NCBI GenBank assembly: GCA_964618415.1
Contig: CAZUAT010000003.1
Location: 10,000-73,999, forward strand
Source: JACTMI01 sp964618415
Lineage (GTDB): Bacteria > Acidobacteriota > Thermoanaerobaculia > Multivoradales > JAGPDF01
DNA length: 64,000 bases
Direction of reading: 5' to 3'
Positions 44,161 to 55,126 of the stretch are shown piece after piece; the stretch's first letter is position 1; every line of letters begins with the position of its first letter. The position numbers were made by a program, and so were the translations under genes. The notes beneath the pieces are model-generated. The model was not told where the DNA came from. It made no database searches and was given only the letters and a program-made list of their open reading frames with translations.

Positions 44161-45537
44161 TCAGGGCTGCGTCACGTCCCAGTCGGTCGTATTGCCCGAC
44201 TCGAAGTCCGAGTTGAACAGCACCATGCGCAGCGAGAAGTCGTCGTAGTAGACGCTCGTCGCACCGTTGGCGTACATGTCGACTGCGCCCAGGTTCAGGA
44301 CACCAGCGGTGGAGACCTCCGTGGTCCACGGTCCGGAGTACAGCACCTCACCGGCGTAGGTGAAGGTCTGGGTGTCGTTGTCGAGGTCGATGTCGACCTG
44401 GATCGGCACCCACTCGTCGAGCCTCGCCGTCAGGATGCCGCCGGAGCCGCCGGAGTTGATGACGTTCGTGCCGTCGAACGACACCTGCGTCGACCAGCTG
44501 CAGTCGGGCTCGCTGGTGCAGGTGTCGATGTAGGTGTTGAGCAGGATGAAGTAGCTCTCGCCGGCGAAGCCGGTCGGAATGTACTGCCAGACCCGGTAGG
44601 TCCACTGGCCCGAGCTCACGCCCGTGTACTCGCGCACCACGTCCGAGGCATCGGCGATGTCGACCGAGTTGGGAGCCGAAGCGGCCTGGTCGTCGACCAG
44701 CATGGCGCCAACGCTCGGATCGTCGCCCCAGCCCTTCCAGCCGCCCTGGCCATGGATGTCCGTGTCGGTCGAGTAGCTGTCGAGGTCGTCGACCCAGTCG
44801 TCGGCAACCGGCGGCGGCGGCGGCAGCAGCGACAGATCGTCGTAATAGACCGCGGTGGCGCCGTTGGCGAACAGGTCGACCGCGCCGACGTTCGCCACGC
44901 CGCCGCCCGAGGCGCCTTCGGCCCACGAGCAGGTGTAGAGCTGCTGGCCGCCGTAGAAGAAGGTCTGGACGTCGGTGTCGAGGTCGATCTGCACCTCGAT
45001 GTCGGTCCAGGCGTCGAATACGATCGGCAGGCTTCCGGCGCAGGAGCCGAAGTCCGGACCCATCTGACCGGTCACCGAGTCGTACATCACCTGCACCGAC
45101 CAGTTGCAGTCCGGGCTGCTGGTGCAGCCGTCGACGTAGGTGTTGAGCATGATGAAGTAGGTCTGGCCGATGAATCCGCTCGGGATGAACTGCGAGGTCT
45201 TGAAGGTCCAGACGCCGGAGGTGATGCCGGTGAACTCGCGGACGAGGTCGGCGTTGCCGACGATCTCGATCGAGTTCGGGGCCGAGCTGGCCTGGTCGTC
45301 GACCGCGAAGGCGCCGAAAGTCGGATCGTTGCCCCAGCCCTTCCAGCCGCCCTGGCCGTGCAGCTGGCTGTCGGTCGCATACGAGTCGATGTCGTCCTCC
45401 CAGCCAGTACCGAGCGGTTCGGCGGGCGGGGCCGCGCCATAACCGGCAACGGTGTCGATGGCGAGCGCCGGCGTGGCGAGCAGCGCGAGGCCGCACGCCA
45501 GATGGGTCAGTTGCTTCCACGCTGAAGTCTGTTGCAT
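44161..45537 (-). CDS. secreted protein with two tandem beta-sandwich repeats and FESG tail
   Basis: The 458-residue protein has a Sec signal peptide (HLACGLALLATPALA) and two copies of a roughly 190-residue domain. Each opens with DD-DSY-TD--HGQGGWKGWG and contains PNS--I, V-E-TG--SG-W, a cysteine-bearing NTY-D-CTS-PDC-WS segment and GAVD-(F/Y)ANGAT-VYYDD, resembling concanavalin-like beta-sandwich domains. A PPPPP linker joins them. It ends in DFESGNTTDWDVTQP, a tail also found on the peptidase at 58339. GAGGAG precedes ATG 45537. Calls of lectin or polysaccharide binding would be guesses. Confidence 0.8.
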   Translation of the reverse strand: MQQTSAWKQLTHLACGLALLATPALAIDTVAGYGAAPPAEPLGTGWEDDIDSYATDSQLHGQGGWKGWGNDPTFGAFAVDDQASSAPNSIEIVGNADLVREFTGITSGVWTFKTSQFIPSGFIGQTYFIMLNTYVDGCTSSPDCNWSVQVMYDSVTGQMGPDFGSCAGSLPIVFDAWTDIEVQIDLDTDVQTFFYGGQQLYTCSWAEGASGGGVANVGAVDLFANGATAVYYDDLSLLPPPPPVADDWVDDLDSYSTDTDIHGQGGWKGWGDDPSVGAMLVDDQAASAPNSVDIADASDVVREYTGVSSGQWTYRVWQYIPTGFAGESYFILLNTYIDTCTSEPDCSWSTQVSFDGTNVINSGGSGGILTARLDEWVPIQVDIDLDNDTQTFTYAGEVLYSGPWTTEVSTAGVLNLGAVDMYANGATSVYYDDFSLRMVLFNSDFESGNTTDWDVTQP

Positions 45538-45801
45538 GTCGTACTCCTCGGTCCGGGATCTGCGCGGCTTCGGGCGGACGCGAACAGCCGCGCCCCGGAG
45601 AAGCCTGGCTCCTGTGCCCGGGTACGCCCCGGTGCAAAGGCCCTGTCTGGATAGGGGCATTTCTATCACGTCGGCGGCCCCGGGAGGTCCCTGCCGCTGG
45701 CGCCCGCTCCGGGCACGCGGAGGCCGTAGAATCGCCTCGTCCAGCCGGAGCGTCCGCGCGGCCGCGGGCCGGGCCTTGGCCATTTCACCAGCGAGGAGTC
45801 G
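45538..45801. other. divergent intergenic region with promoter-like element
   Basis: The region separates the secreted repeat protein (minus) and the SRPBCC gene (plus). TAGAAT at 45727-45732 may be the -10 for the plus-strand gene. The minus-strand leader (about 45541-45670) is rich in short inverted repeats (GGCT/AGCC, CCCGGG) and could be structured, but it does not match any riboswitch pattern I can recognise. Confidence 0.4.
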
Positions 45802-46260
45802 ATGATCCAGACCCTGGAGTTCCGTAGCACCATCCACGCTCCGGTCGAGCTGGTCTGGCACACGATGCTCGACCCGCTCTCCTACCGGGAATGGACCTCC
45901 GCCTTCACGCCGGGCTCGCACTACGACGGCTCGTGGGAGCAGGGGGCGCCGATCCGGTTCCTCGACGGCAAGGGCGGCGGGATGGTCGCCGAGATCGCCG
46001 AGAACCGGCCTTTCCAGTACCTGTCGATCCGTCACCTGGGTTACGTGGTCGACGGGATGGACGACACGGAGAGCGAGCAGGTGCAGGCCTGGGCACCCGC
46101 CTACGAGAACTACGAGTTCCGGGCGCTCGGCCCGTCGACCGAACTGCGGGTGCGGGTGGACGTCGAGCCGTCCTTCGTGAAGCTGATGAACGACCTCTGG
46201 CCGCCGGCGCTCGAGCGGCTGCGGGAGCTCTGCGAGTCCGGCTCCGAAGGGCAAGCGTGA
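45802..46260 (+). CDS. SRPBCC (START-like) domain protein
   Basis: The 152-residue protein has the polyketide-cyclase/START-like layout: IHAPVELVWHTMLDPLSYREWTSAF at the N-terminus, then alternating strands (FQYLSIRHLGYVVDG, ELRVRVDVEPSF) and the long C-terminal helix LWPPALERLRELCES. Such domains bind hydrophobic ligands in a deep pocket. GCGAGGAG precedes the ATG. It overlaps the next gene by 4 bases. The function is unknown beyond the fold. Confidence 0.85.
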   Translation: MIQTLEFRSTIHAPVELVWHTMLDPLSYREWTSAFTPGSHYDGSWEQGAPIRFLDGKGGGMVAEIAENRPFQYLSIRHLGYVVDGMDDTESEQVQAWAPAYENYEFRALGPSTELRVRVDVEPSFVKLMNDLWPPALERLRELCESGSEGQA

Positions 46261-46786
46261 ACCGCCGCCCGGTCGCAGCGGCCGAGCGCGGCAGCGGCAG
46301 CCGTCGCGAGGCGGTGGGCGAGCGCGAGTTCCGATCGGCCGTCGATACCTGGCTGGTCGTGCTGTTGGGGGCCTGTCTCGCGCTGCCACTGGTCGTGGGG
46401 CTCACCCTTCCGTGGCAGTCCGGCGGGGCGGGGGGCGTGTCGCCACTCTCCCGTCTCGCGCCGCTCCTGATGACCCTCCTGGTCTCGGCCTTCGTGGCCT
46501 GGATCTTCGCCTCGACCCGCTATCGCATCGCCGGCGGCCAGCTGACCCTGCGCAGCGGACCGTTCCGCTGGCGCATCGACGTCGATTCGATCCAGCGCGT
46601 ACGGCCCTCGCGCAATCCGCTCTCCTCGCCCGCGCTGTCGCTGAATCGGCTGGAGATCCAGTACGGCCGAGGACGCCGGATTCTCGTCTCGCCGGCCGAG
46701 CGCGACGCTTTCCTGCGCACCCTCGCGGCCGCCTCGTCGGGCCTGGAACTGCGCGGAGGAGCTCTCGAGCGACGGGTCGCGCGAGC

Positions 46787-46790
<4 letters not shown>
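46257..46790 (+). CDS. membrane protein with bacterial PH domain (YyaB-like)
   Basis: The 177-residue protein has two membrane helices (TWLVVLLGACLALPLVVGLTL and LAPLLMTLLVSAFVAWIFA) followed by a bacterial PH domain (STRYRIAGGQLTLRSGPFRWRIDVDSI, LEIQYGRGRRILVSPAERDAFL). The final segments match the YyaB-like/PH_6 group. The GTG at 46257 lies within the SRPBCC stop, and its own end overlaps the carbonic anhydrase ATG, so the three are translationally coupled. Confidence 0.82.
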
Positions 46791-47445
<655 letters not shown>

Positions 47446-47449
<4 letters not shown>

Positions 47450-48183
47450 CCCAGCAGTTCGCGCAGCCGGGCATGCCCGGCCCGCGAGACCGGCAGCCGC
47501 GTGCCGTCCTGCAGGATCGCGATCCAGCTGTCCTTGTTGTAGAGCTCGAGGCGCGCGATCCGGTCGACGTTGAGCAGATACGACCGATGGATGCGCACGA
47601 ACCGCCCCGGGTCGAGCCGCGCCTCGAGGTCGGCGAGCGTCTGCTGCTTGAGGAACCGGCGTCCCTCCGAGGCGAACGAGAGGTAGTCGTCGCGCGCCTC
47701 GACGAAGTCGATGCGTGCCGCGCGCAGCACGTGCACTTTGCCTTCCTCGCGGATCAGGACGCGCTCGAGCGGTCGTCCGGGCGGGCGCGCGGCGTCTTCC
47801 AGCGCCGGAGCGTCGGGGGCGGCAGCGCCGGAGGCCAATCGGCCGGAGGCCCGGTCGATCGCCTCGGCGAGGCGCGCCGGTTCGACCGGCTTGAGCAGAT
47901 AGTCGACCGCGTGCACGTCGAAGGCGCGCAGCGCGTACTCATCGTAGGCGGTGACGAACACGACCGCCGCCCGGCTGTCGATCAGTTCCAGGACCTCGAA
48001 GCCCGACAGCTTGGGCATCTGAATGTCGAGGAAGATCAGGTCGGGCGTCGTCTCGTCGATCAGCTTGACCGCCTCGAAGCCGTTGGCGGCCTCGCCGACG
48101 ATCTCCACCTCGGGATGCGCGGCAAGCAGCTCGCGCATCACCCGGCGGGCGAGATCCTCGTCGTCGACCAGCAGTGCCCTCAT
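47446..48183 (-). CDS. LytTR-family response regulator
   Basis: The 245-residue protein has an N-terminal receiver domain (MRALLVDDEDLARRVMRELL with the acidic pocket, DLIFLDIQMPKLSGFEVLE with the phospho-acceptor Asp, VVFVTAYDEYALRAFDVHAVDYLLKPV) and a C-terminal LytTR DNA-binding domain (KVHVLRAARIDFVEARDDYLSF, FVRIHRSYLLNVDRI). It is paired with the kinase 27 bases upstream, so the two form a two-component system. Targets cannot be named from this sequence. Confidence 0.94.
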
Positions 48184-48210
48184 GGGCCGGATTCTCCCAT
48201 CCTGGAAGCC

Positions 48211-49281
48211 TCAGGCGGCCGGAGAGGCGGGCAGCAGGATGATCACGCGGTAGCGGTCGGTACCGGCATCGACGTCGAGGCGCGCGCGGTGGCCGTAGGT
48301 TGCCTCGATCCGGCTGCGGACGTTTGCGAGCCCTACGCCGGCACCGCGCGATGCGGGCCGCTCCGGGTCGCACAGGTTCTCGACCGACAGTTCGAGCAGG
48401 TCGTCGCGACGCGCCGCGGCGACGCGCACGAGTCCGCCGTCCAGCAGGTGGGCGACGCCGTGATGAACGGCATTCTCGATGAGCGGCTGGAGAACGAGTG
48501 GCGGTACGGCGAGCGACAGCGTGTCCTCGCCGACACGGAACTCGCTGCGCAGCCGCTCCCCAAAGCGGACCTCCTCGATCGCGAGGTAGGTCTCGGCGAG
48601 GTAGAGCTCCTCGGCGAGCGGCACGCGCTCCTTCTGGCCGAGGCCCAGGCTCTTGCGGAAGAAGCCGGCCATCAGATAGCACATGCGCCGCGCCGCCGCC
48701 GGATCGGATCCGATCAGCGCCGAGACCGAGTTGAGCGAGTTGAACAGGAAGTGCGGATCGAGCTGAGCCTTGAGCGCCTTGAGCTCGGCATCGCGCGCGT
48801 GCACCTGCAGCTCGAGGGCCTGACGCTCCGCTTCGCGGGACCGCTCGACCGCGGCGAGCAGCAGGTGGAGGAGCAGGGCCAGGGCATAGACCAGCACGCC
48901 GATCGGGAAGAGCAGCGGCAGGAAGGCCCGAAACCGCTCGACCAGCCCGGCAAAGGCGGGGCCGCGCTCGAGCAGCAGCGCCCAGCCATAACCGATCGAC
49001 ACCCACAGGGTGGCGGCGACCAGCGACAGGACGAGCAGCGACACCAGCAGGCGCGCGGCGCCGCGGCGCGCCGTCGGCAGGCGCCGTACCGAGTACCAGG
49101 CGGTCAGGCACTGAAAGCCGTACAGAACCGCCATCGGAACGGCGAGCGCCAGTGCCGGCCGGGGAGCGCCCGGTGCCACGGCATCGAGCAGCAGCGCGAG
49201 CAGCAGGCCGAAGGCGACCGACAGCCCCACGTAGCCGACCAGGCGCGCCGGGCGCTCGAACAGCGGGTGGACGGCGCTCAT
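48211..49281 (-). CDS. LytS/YpdA-type membrane sensor histidine kinase
   Basis: The 356-residue protein has four predicted membrane helices in the first 150 residues, a coiled-coil stretch (VERSREAERQALELQVHARDAELKALKAQ) and a His_kinase domain with LDPHFLFNSLNSVSALI, whose His is the phosphorylation site, then PLVLQPLIENAVHHGV (N box) and GAGVGLANVRSRIE for ATP binding. There is no obvious extracellular sensor domain, so the signal may be sensed in the membrane. Its start shares a base with the upstream LiaF-like stop. Confidence 0.92.
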   Translation of the reverse strand: MSAVHPLFERPARLVGYVGLSVAFGLLLALLLDAVAPGAPRPALALAVPMAVLYGFQCLTAWYSVRRLPTARRGAARLLVSLLVLSLVAATLWVSIGYGWALLLERGPAFAGLVERFRAFLPLLFPIGVLVYALALLLHLLLAAVERSREAERQALELQVHARDAELKALKAQLDPHFLFNSLNSVSALIGSDPAAARRMCYLMAGFFRKSLGLGQKERVPLAEELYLAETYLAIEEVRFGERLRSEFRVGEDTLSLAVPPLVLQPLIENAVHHGVAHLLDGGLVRVAAARRDDLLELSVENLCDPERPASRGAGVGLANVRSRIEATYGHRARLDVDAGTDRYRVIILLPASPAA

Positions 49282-50027
49282 CAGTTCGACACCTCGATGC
49301 CGGCCATGATCGCCGCGCCGCGGATGAGCAGCCGGCCGCGCAGCGCGGTCGGATCGACCGGCGGGCGAGTCTTGTCCTCGAACGCTCCGAGCAGCGGGAC
49401 GACCTCGGAGATCACCCGCCAGTCCTGGGGTACGCGCAGTTCGATCGCACCCCAGACCGTGAACGCGTCGATGACCGCTCCTTCGGGCGCCAGGCGGGCG
49501 CCGCGCAGATCGAGCTCGACCCCACCCATCACCGCGCCGAGATTGCCGCCGCGGAACTCCTGTGCGTCGATCCGCCGTTCGTTGCCGCTCATGAACGCGA
49601 AGGCGTTGACGACGCTGTCGCTCGGCGTGCGCTCGACGGCCGGCGGGGCGGGGGCGCGGAACGCCCGCGAGACGAGCAGGATGCCGGTGACCACCAGGGC
49701 AGCCGGGAAGACGACGTCCCAGAAGTCGACCTCGATCAGGCCGAGCGCGTCGCCCAGCGTCCACAGGCCGGCGGCCAGCCAGAACCAGCCCCAGAAGCTG
49801 CGCTGGGCCATGACGGCAACGGCGATGCCGAGCAGTACCGACGGAACCAGGAAGCGGATCAGGTTCTCGGCCTCGATCAGGTCGAGGTTGTCGAGCAGCA
49901 GCAGGGTGCCGAAGATCAGCACGCCGACGCCGATCACGAGGCGGGGCAGCACGGCAGTCAGGGCGCCGGTCGTCCGCTCGCCTCGCGACGGAGCGATCGG
50001 CGGTCCGGGCTCGAAGTCACTCGACAT
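49281..50027 (-). CDS. LiaF-like membrane protein
   Basis: The 248-residue protein has four hydrophobic segments in the first 130 residues (LVIGVGVLIFGTLLLL, FLVPSVLLGIAVAVMA, FWLAAGLWTLGDALGL, VVFPAALVVTGILLV) and a C-terminal domain (MSGNERRIDAQEFRGGNLGAVMGGVELDLRGARL) typical of LiaF/DUF2154 proteins. In Firmicutes such proteins inhibit an envelope-stress kinase; in this operon it stands directly before a histidine kinase gene, so a similar regulatory role is plausible. Confidence 0.85.
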   Translation of the reverse strand: MSSDFEPGPPIAPSRGERTTGALTAVLPRLVIGVGVLIFGTLLLLDNLDLIEAENLIRFLVPSVLLGIAVAVMAQRSFWGWFWLAAGLWTLGDALGLIEVDFWDVVFPAALVVTGILLVSRAFRAPAPPAVERTPSDSVVNAFAFMSGNERRIDAQEFRGGNLGAVMGGVELDLRGARLAPEGAVIDAFTVWGAIELRVPQDWRVISEVVPLLGAFEDKTRPPVDPTALRGRLLIRGAAIMAGIEVSN

Positions 50028-50433
50028 GGCGGCCTGCCTCCTCGCGGCGCCGGCGCCGCGGCGCCGAGCAGCCGCCGTCGCCGAGCCACGGTTCGAGCAG
50101 CATCGACAGGCCGGCGCCGACCACCAGGATCGGCCAGGCGTTGCCCCAGTGCAGACCGAACAGGCGCCAGACGCTGATCCAGCAGTAGAGGCCCGACAGC
50201 AGCAGCCAGAACCCGCTGCCGCGCGACTCGCGCTGCCCGAAGACCATCTGCGCGGCGCCGCTGGCCACCAGCAGCAGCGGCCAGTAGCGCCAGATGCCGT
50301 CCGGGATATCCCAGCCGATGCGCGAGGCCAGCATCAGACCGCCGACCGCGATCAGCCAACCGCCGAGCACCAGCCGGCCGAGGCTGCGCACGCCGCCGGT
50401 CGGTGCGGGTTCAGGGTGGGGGGTGTCGTTCAT
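50017..50433 (-). CDS. small membrane protein with LiaI/LiaF-like transmembrane domain
   Basis: The 138-residue protein has hydrophobic segments LVLGGWLIAVGGLMLASRIGW, YWPLLLVASGAAQMVFG, WLLLSGLYCWISVWRLFGL and AWPILVVGAGLSMLLEPW, matching the DUF5668/LiaI-LiaF-like membrane region, with a basic C-terminal tail. It overlaps the LiaF-like gene by 11 bases and is the first gene of the minus-strand set with the two-component system. The 151 bases upstream (50434-50584) show no gene. Confidence 0.8.
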   Translation of the reverse strand: MNDTPHPEPAPTGGVRSLGRLVLGGWLIAVGGLMLASRIGWDIPDGIWRYWPLLLVASGAAQMVFGQRESRGSGFWLLLSGLYCWISVWRLFGLHWGNAWPILVVGAGLSMLLEPWLGDGGCSAPRRRRREEAGRHVE

Positions 50434-50584
50434 CGATTCCTCCTCGGGCGCGGAAGCGGCGCCACGGAGGAGGTTACGGCGATCGTGGCGGCCCGGCGCG
50501 GTCGGGTCGGTGAACGGCGGCGGTCGACCGGCGAACGCCCGCCCGCACCCCGCCCGGGAGCGGGGGAGCCCGGGCCGGTTCGGG

Positions 50585-51307
50585 TCAGGCGAGGTTGTGG
50601 AACACCTTCTGAACGTCGTCGTCCTGCTCGAGGCTGTCGATCAACCGCAGCACCTCCTGGGCCTCCTGCTCGCCGAGCTCGGTCGGCGTCGTCGCGACGT
50701 ACTCGCTGTCGGCCGACAGCGGCGTGATGCCGCGGTCCTCGAGCGCCTTCTGCAGGTTGCCGAAGTCGGCCAGCGCGCAGCGGATGACCAGCTGCGGCTC
50801 CCCCTTTTCGCCCGTCGACTCGCCCATCTCCTCGAGTCCGAAGTCGATCAGGTCGAGCTCGAGCGCCTCGGCGTCGATCCCCTTCGGATCGAGGCGGAAG
50901 ACGCCCATCCGGTTGAACTGGAAGCTGACGCTGCCGGTCGTGCCCAGGTTCCCGCCGCCCTTGTTGAAGCGCGTGCGCAGCGACGAAACGGTCCGCGCCG
51001 GGTTGTCGGTTGCCGTCTCGACGATCACGGCGATGCCGTGCGGCGCGTAGCCCTCGTAGACGACCTCCTGGTAGTCGGCCGCCTCGGCGCCGGACGCCTT
51101 CTTGATCGCCGACTCGACCTTGTCCTTGGGCATGTTGACTGCGCGCGCGTTCTGGATGGCGCGCCGCAGTGCCGGGTTGGCGTCGGGGTTCGGACCGCTC
51201 GCCTTGACCGCGATGGTGATCTCCTTGCCGATCTTGGCGAACTGCTTCGCCATGCGGTCCCAGCGGGCGAACATCGTGTGCTTGCGGGTCTCGAATATGC
51301 GTCCCAT
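50585..51307 (-). CDS. YebC/PmpR-family translation or transcription regulator
   Basis: The 240-residue protein is a full-length YebC homologue: RWDRMAKQFAKIGKEITIAVK, NPALRRAIQNARAVNMPKDKVESAIKKASG, YEGYAPHGIAVIVETATDNPARTV, FNKGGGNLG and SVSFQFNRMGVF. The variant N-terminus MGRIFETRKHTMFARWDRM resembles the Bacteroidetes-like branch. Family members have been described as transcription factors and as helpers for translating polyproline stretches. The role here is not clear. Confidence 0.92.
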   Translation of the reverse strand: MGRIFETRKHTMFARWDRMAKQFAKIGKEITIAVKASGPNPDANPALRRAIQNARAVNMPKDKVESAIKKASGAEAADYQEVVYEGYAPHGIAVIVETATDNPARTVSSLRTRFNKGGGNLGTTGSVSFQFNRMGVFRLDPKGIDAEALELDLIDFGLEEMGESTGEKGEPQLVIRCALADFGNLQKALEDRGITPLSADSEYVATTPTELGEQEAQEVLRLIDSLEQDDDVQKVFHNLA

Positions 51308-51447
51308 GAGTTCTCTCGGGTAGCGAATCGGGCGGTGCGACGGCGTGTCAGAGGGTGCCGATCTTATCGCGCCGACCGGCGCAAGGCCGGCGGCGGGTCG
51401 TGCCGCCGCGCTTGCGTCCGCCGCTCGACCGTGCTCGGATCGCAGCC

Positions 51448-52857
<1,410 letters not shown>

Positions 52858-53080
52858 AAAATTCGGTCAGAGGCCATTTCCCCGCAGCAGAAACTCAGTC
52901 AGAGGCCATTTCGCGCCGGTGCCCGTCCAGGTGGATCCGGGCAGGATCTGGTGGCCCGGATCAGTTCGCTGCAAGGGGATTCGAGTCTGGCCCAGGACTC
53001 GCTAAGTCACAGATTCTAGAAAGCAAGAAATGGCCTCTGACTGAATATTCGGGGGCTCGAAATGGCCTCTGACCGAATTT

Positions 53081-53083
<3 letters not shown>
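52858..53083. repeat. nested inverted-repeat element (REPIN/MITE-like) between fumC and icd
   Basis: Four copies of a 20-base motif lie in two nested inverted pairs. Copy 1 (52861-52880) and copy 2 (52894-52912) read ...TCAGAGGCCATTTC, while copy 3 (53027-53046) and copy 4 (53059-53081) read GAAATGGCCTCTGAC.... The outer pair (TTCGGTCAGAG) and the inner pair (CTCAGTCAGAG) match each other best. About 115 bases lie between. The element fills the whole gap from the fumC stop to the icd stop. Each unit is itself an imperfect palindrome (AAAT...ATTT). Similar units occur at 63347-63400. Confidence 0.85.
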
Positions 53084-54457
<1,374 letters not shown>

Positions 54458-54556
54458 CGGGGTGAACCCTCCGGGGGAAGTGAGCGGGCATTCTATGGGC
54501 GCCACCCTACGCCACGGTGGGCGGGAGAGCGGGTCGACGCTCTGTCAGCAGGGGAG

Positions 54557-54581
54557 TAGACTTATCGAGAATGGATTCTCG
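54557..54581 (+). promoter_or_regulatory. -10-like box and 7-2-7 palindrome at the start of a metal-linked locus
   Basis: TAGACT at 54557-54562 ends 8 bases before ATG 54571. The perfect inverted repeat CGAGAAT-GG-ATTCTCG (54566-54581) spans the start codon. The arms resemble Fur-family (Fur/Zur) operators of the GAGAATNATTCTC type, though the central spacing here is two bases. A repressor bound here would block transcription initiation. Downstream lies a TonB receptor with a His-rich loop. Confidence 0.55.
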
Positions 54582-54975
54582 TCGGAGTCGTCCGCCCGTC
54601 ACGCCCGTGCAGCTGGTCGCCGCCGTGCTCGCACTGGCGCTGGTGCTGCCCGTCGTCGGGCTGCACGGGGGCGCCGCGCACGGCCACGAAAGCGAGCCGG
54701 TCGGCACCCACCAACTCGCGGCCGGCCCGCTGGCCGTCGCGAGCGATGCCGTGCACGGCGCCGAGGCGCCCCATCTCGAGGCCTCGACTGTGCAGTGGCT
54801 GGAGGCGTGTGGCTGGTGCGCCCGCCTCGCCAGGTCGTCGGGCCTGCCGCTGGCGACGCCACGGGTGCAGGCCGTCGCTCGGGGCTCCGGGCTCGTCGGA
54901 GCTCCTTTCGACTCCCGCCTCGCTCGGCGCCCCGAGTACGGGCGGACGCCCGGACGCGCTCCTCCCCACGGCTGA
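54571..54975 (+). CDS. small exported His-containing protein upstream of TonB receptor
   Basis: A 134-residue protein with a signal-peptide or anchor-like N-terminus (PVQLVAAVLALALVLPVVGLHGG), followed by several His residues (AAHGHESE, VGTHQLAA, VHGAEAPH) and a CGWC pair. Small proteins of the DUF2946 kind with this look occur beside metal-uptake receptors; I cannot confirm family membership. The start coincides with the palindrome and the TAGACT box, suggesting leaderless, repressor-controlled expression. 151 bases separate it from the receptor gene. Confidence 0.6.
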   Translation: MDSRRSRPPVTPVQLVAAVLALALVLPVVGLHGGAAHGHESEPVGTHQLAAGPLAVASDAVHGAEAPHLEASTVQWLEACGWCARLARSSGLPLATPRVQAVARGSGLVGAPFDSRLARRPEYGRTPGRAPPHG

Positions 54976-55126
54976 CTCCTCCTGCGGCGTCGCCGTCCCC
55001 GCACGGTCGACGCCCCCGGATCGCCGGCGCGTGGCCGGAGGTCCGCCTTGATCGGTCGCCGGGACGCACCGATCGTTCGCTGCGCCGATCTCCTCTCGGC
55101 GCGGCAGGCCCGAGGAGTCCACCGAG

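Noticed and set aside
45541..45670. Possible c-di-GMP (GEMM-type) riboswitch in the leader of the secreted repeat protein
   Set aside because: AGCCAGG and a GCAAAG string are present, but the required GCAAAGCC core and paired arms cannot be arranged on either strand. A covariance-model search would be needed.
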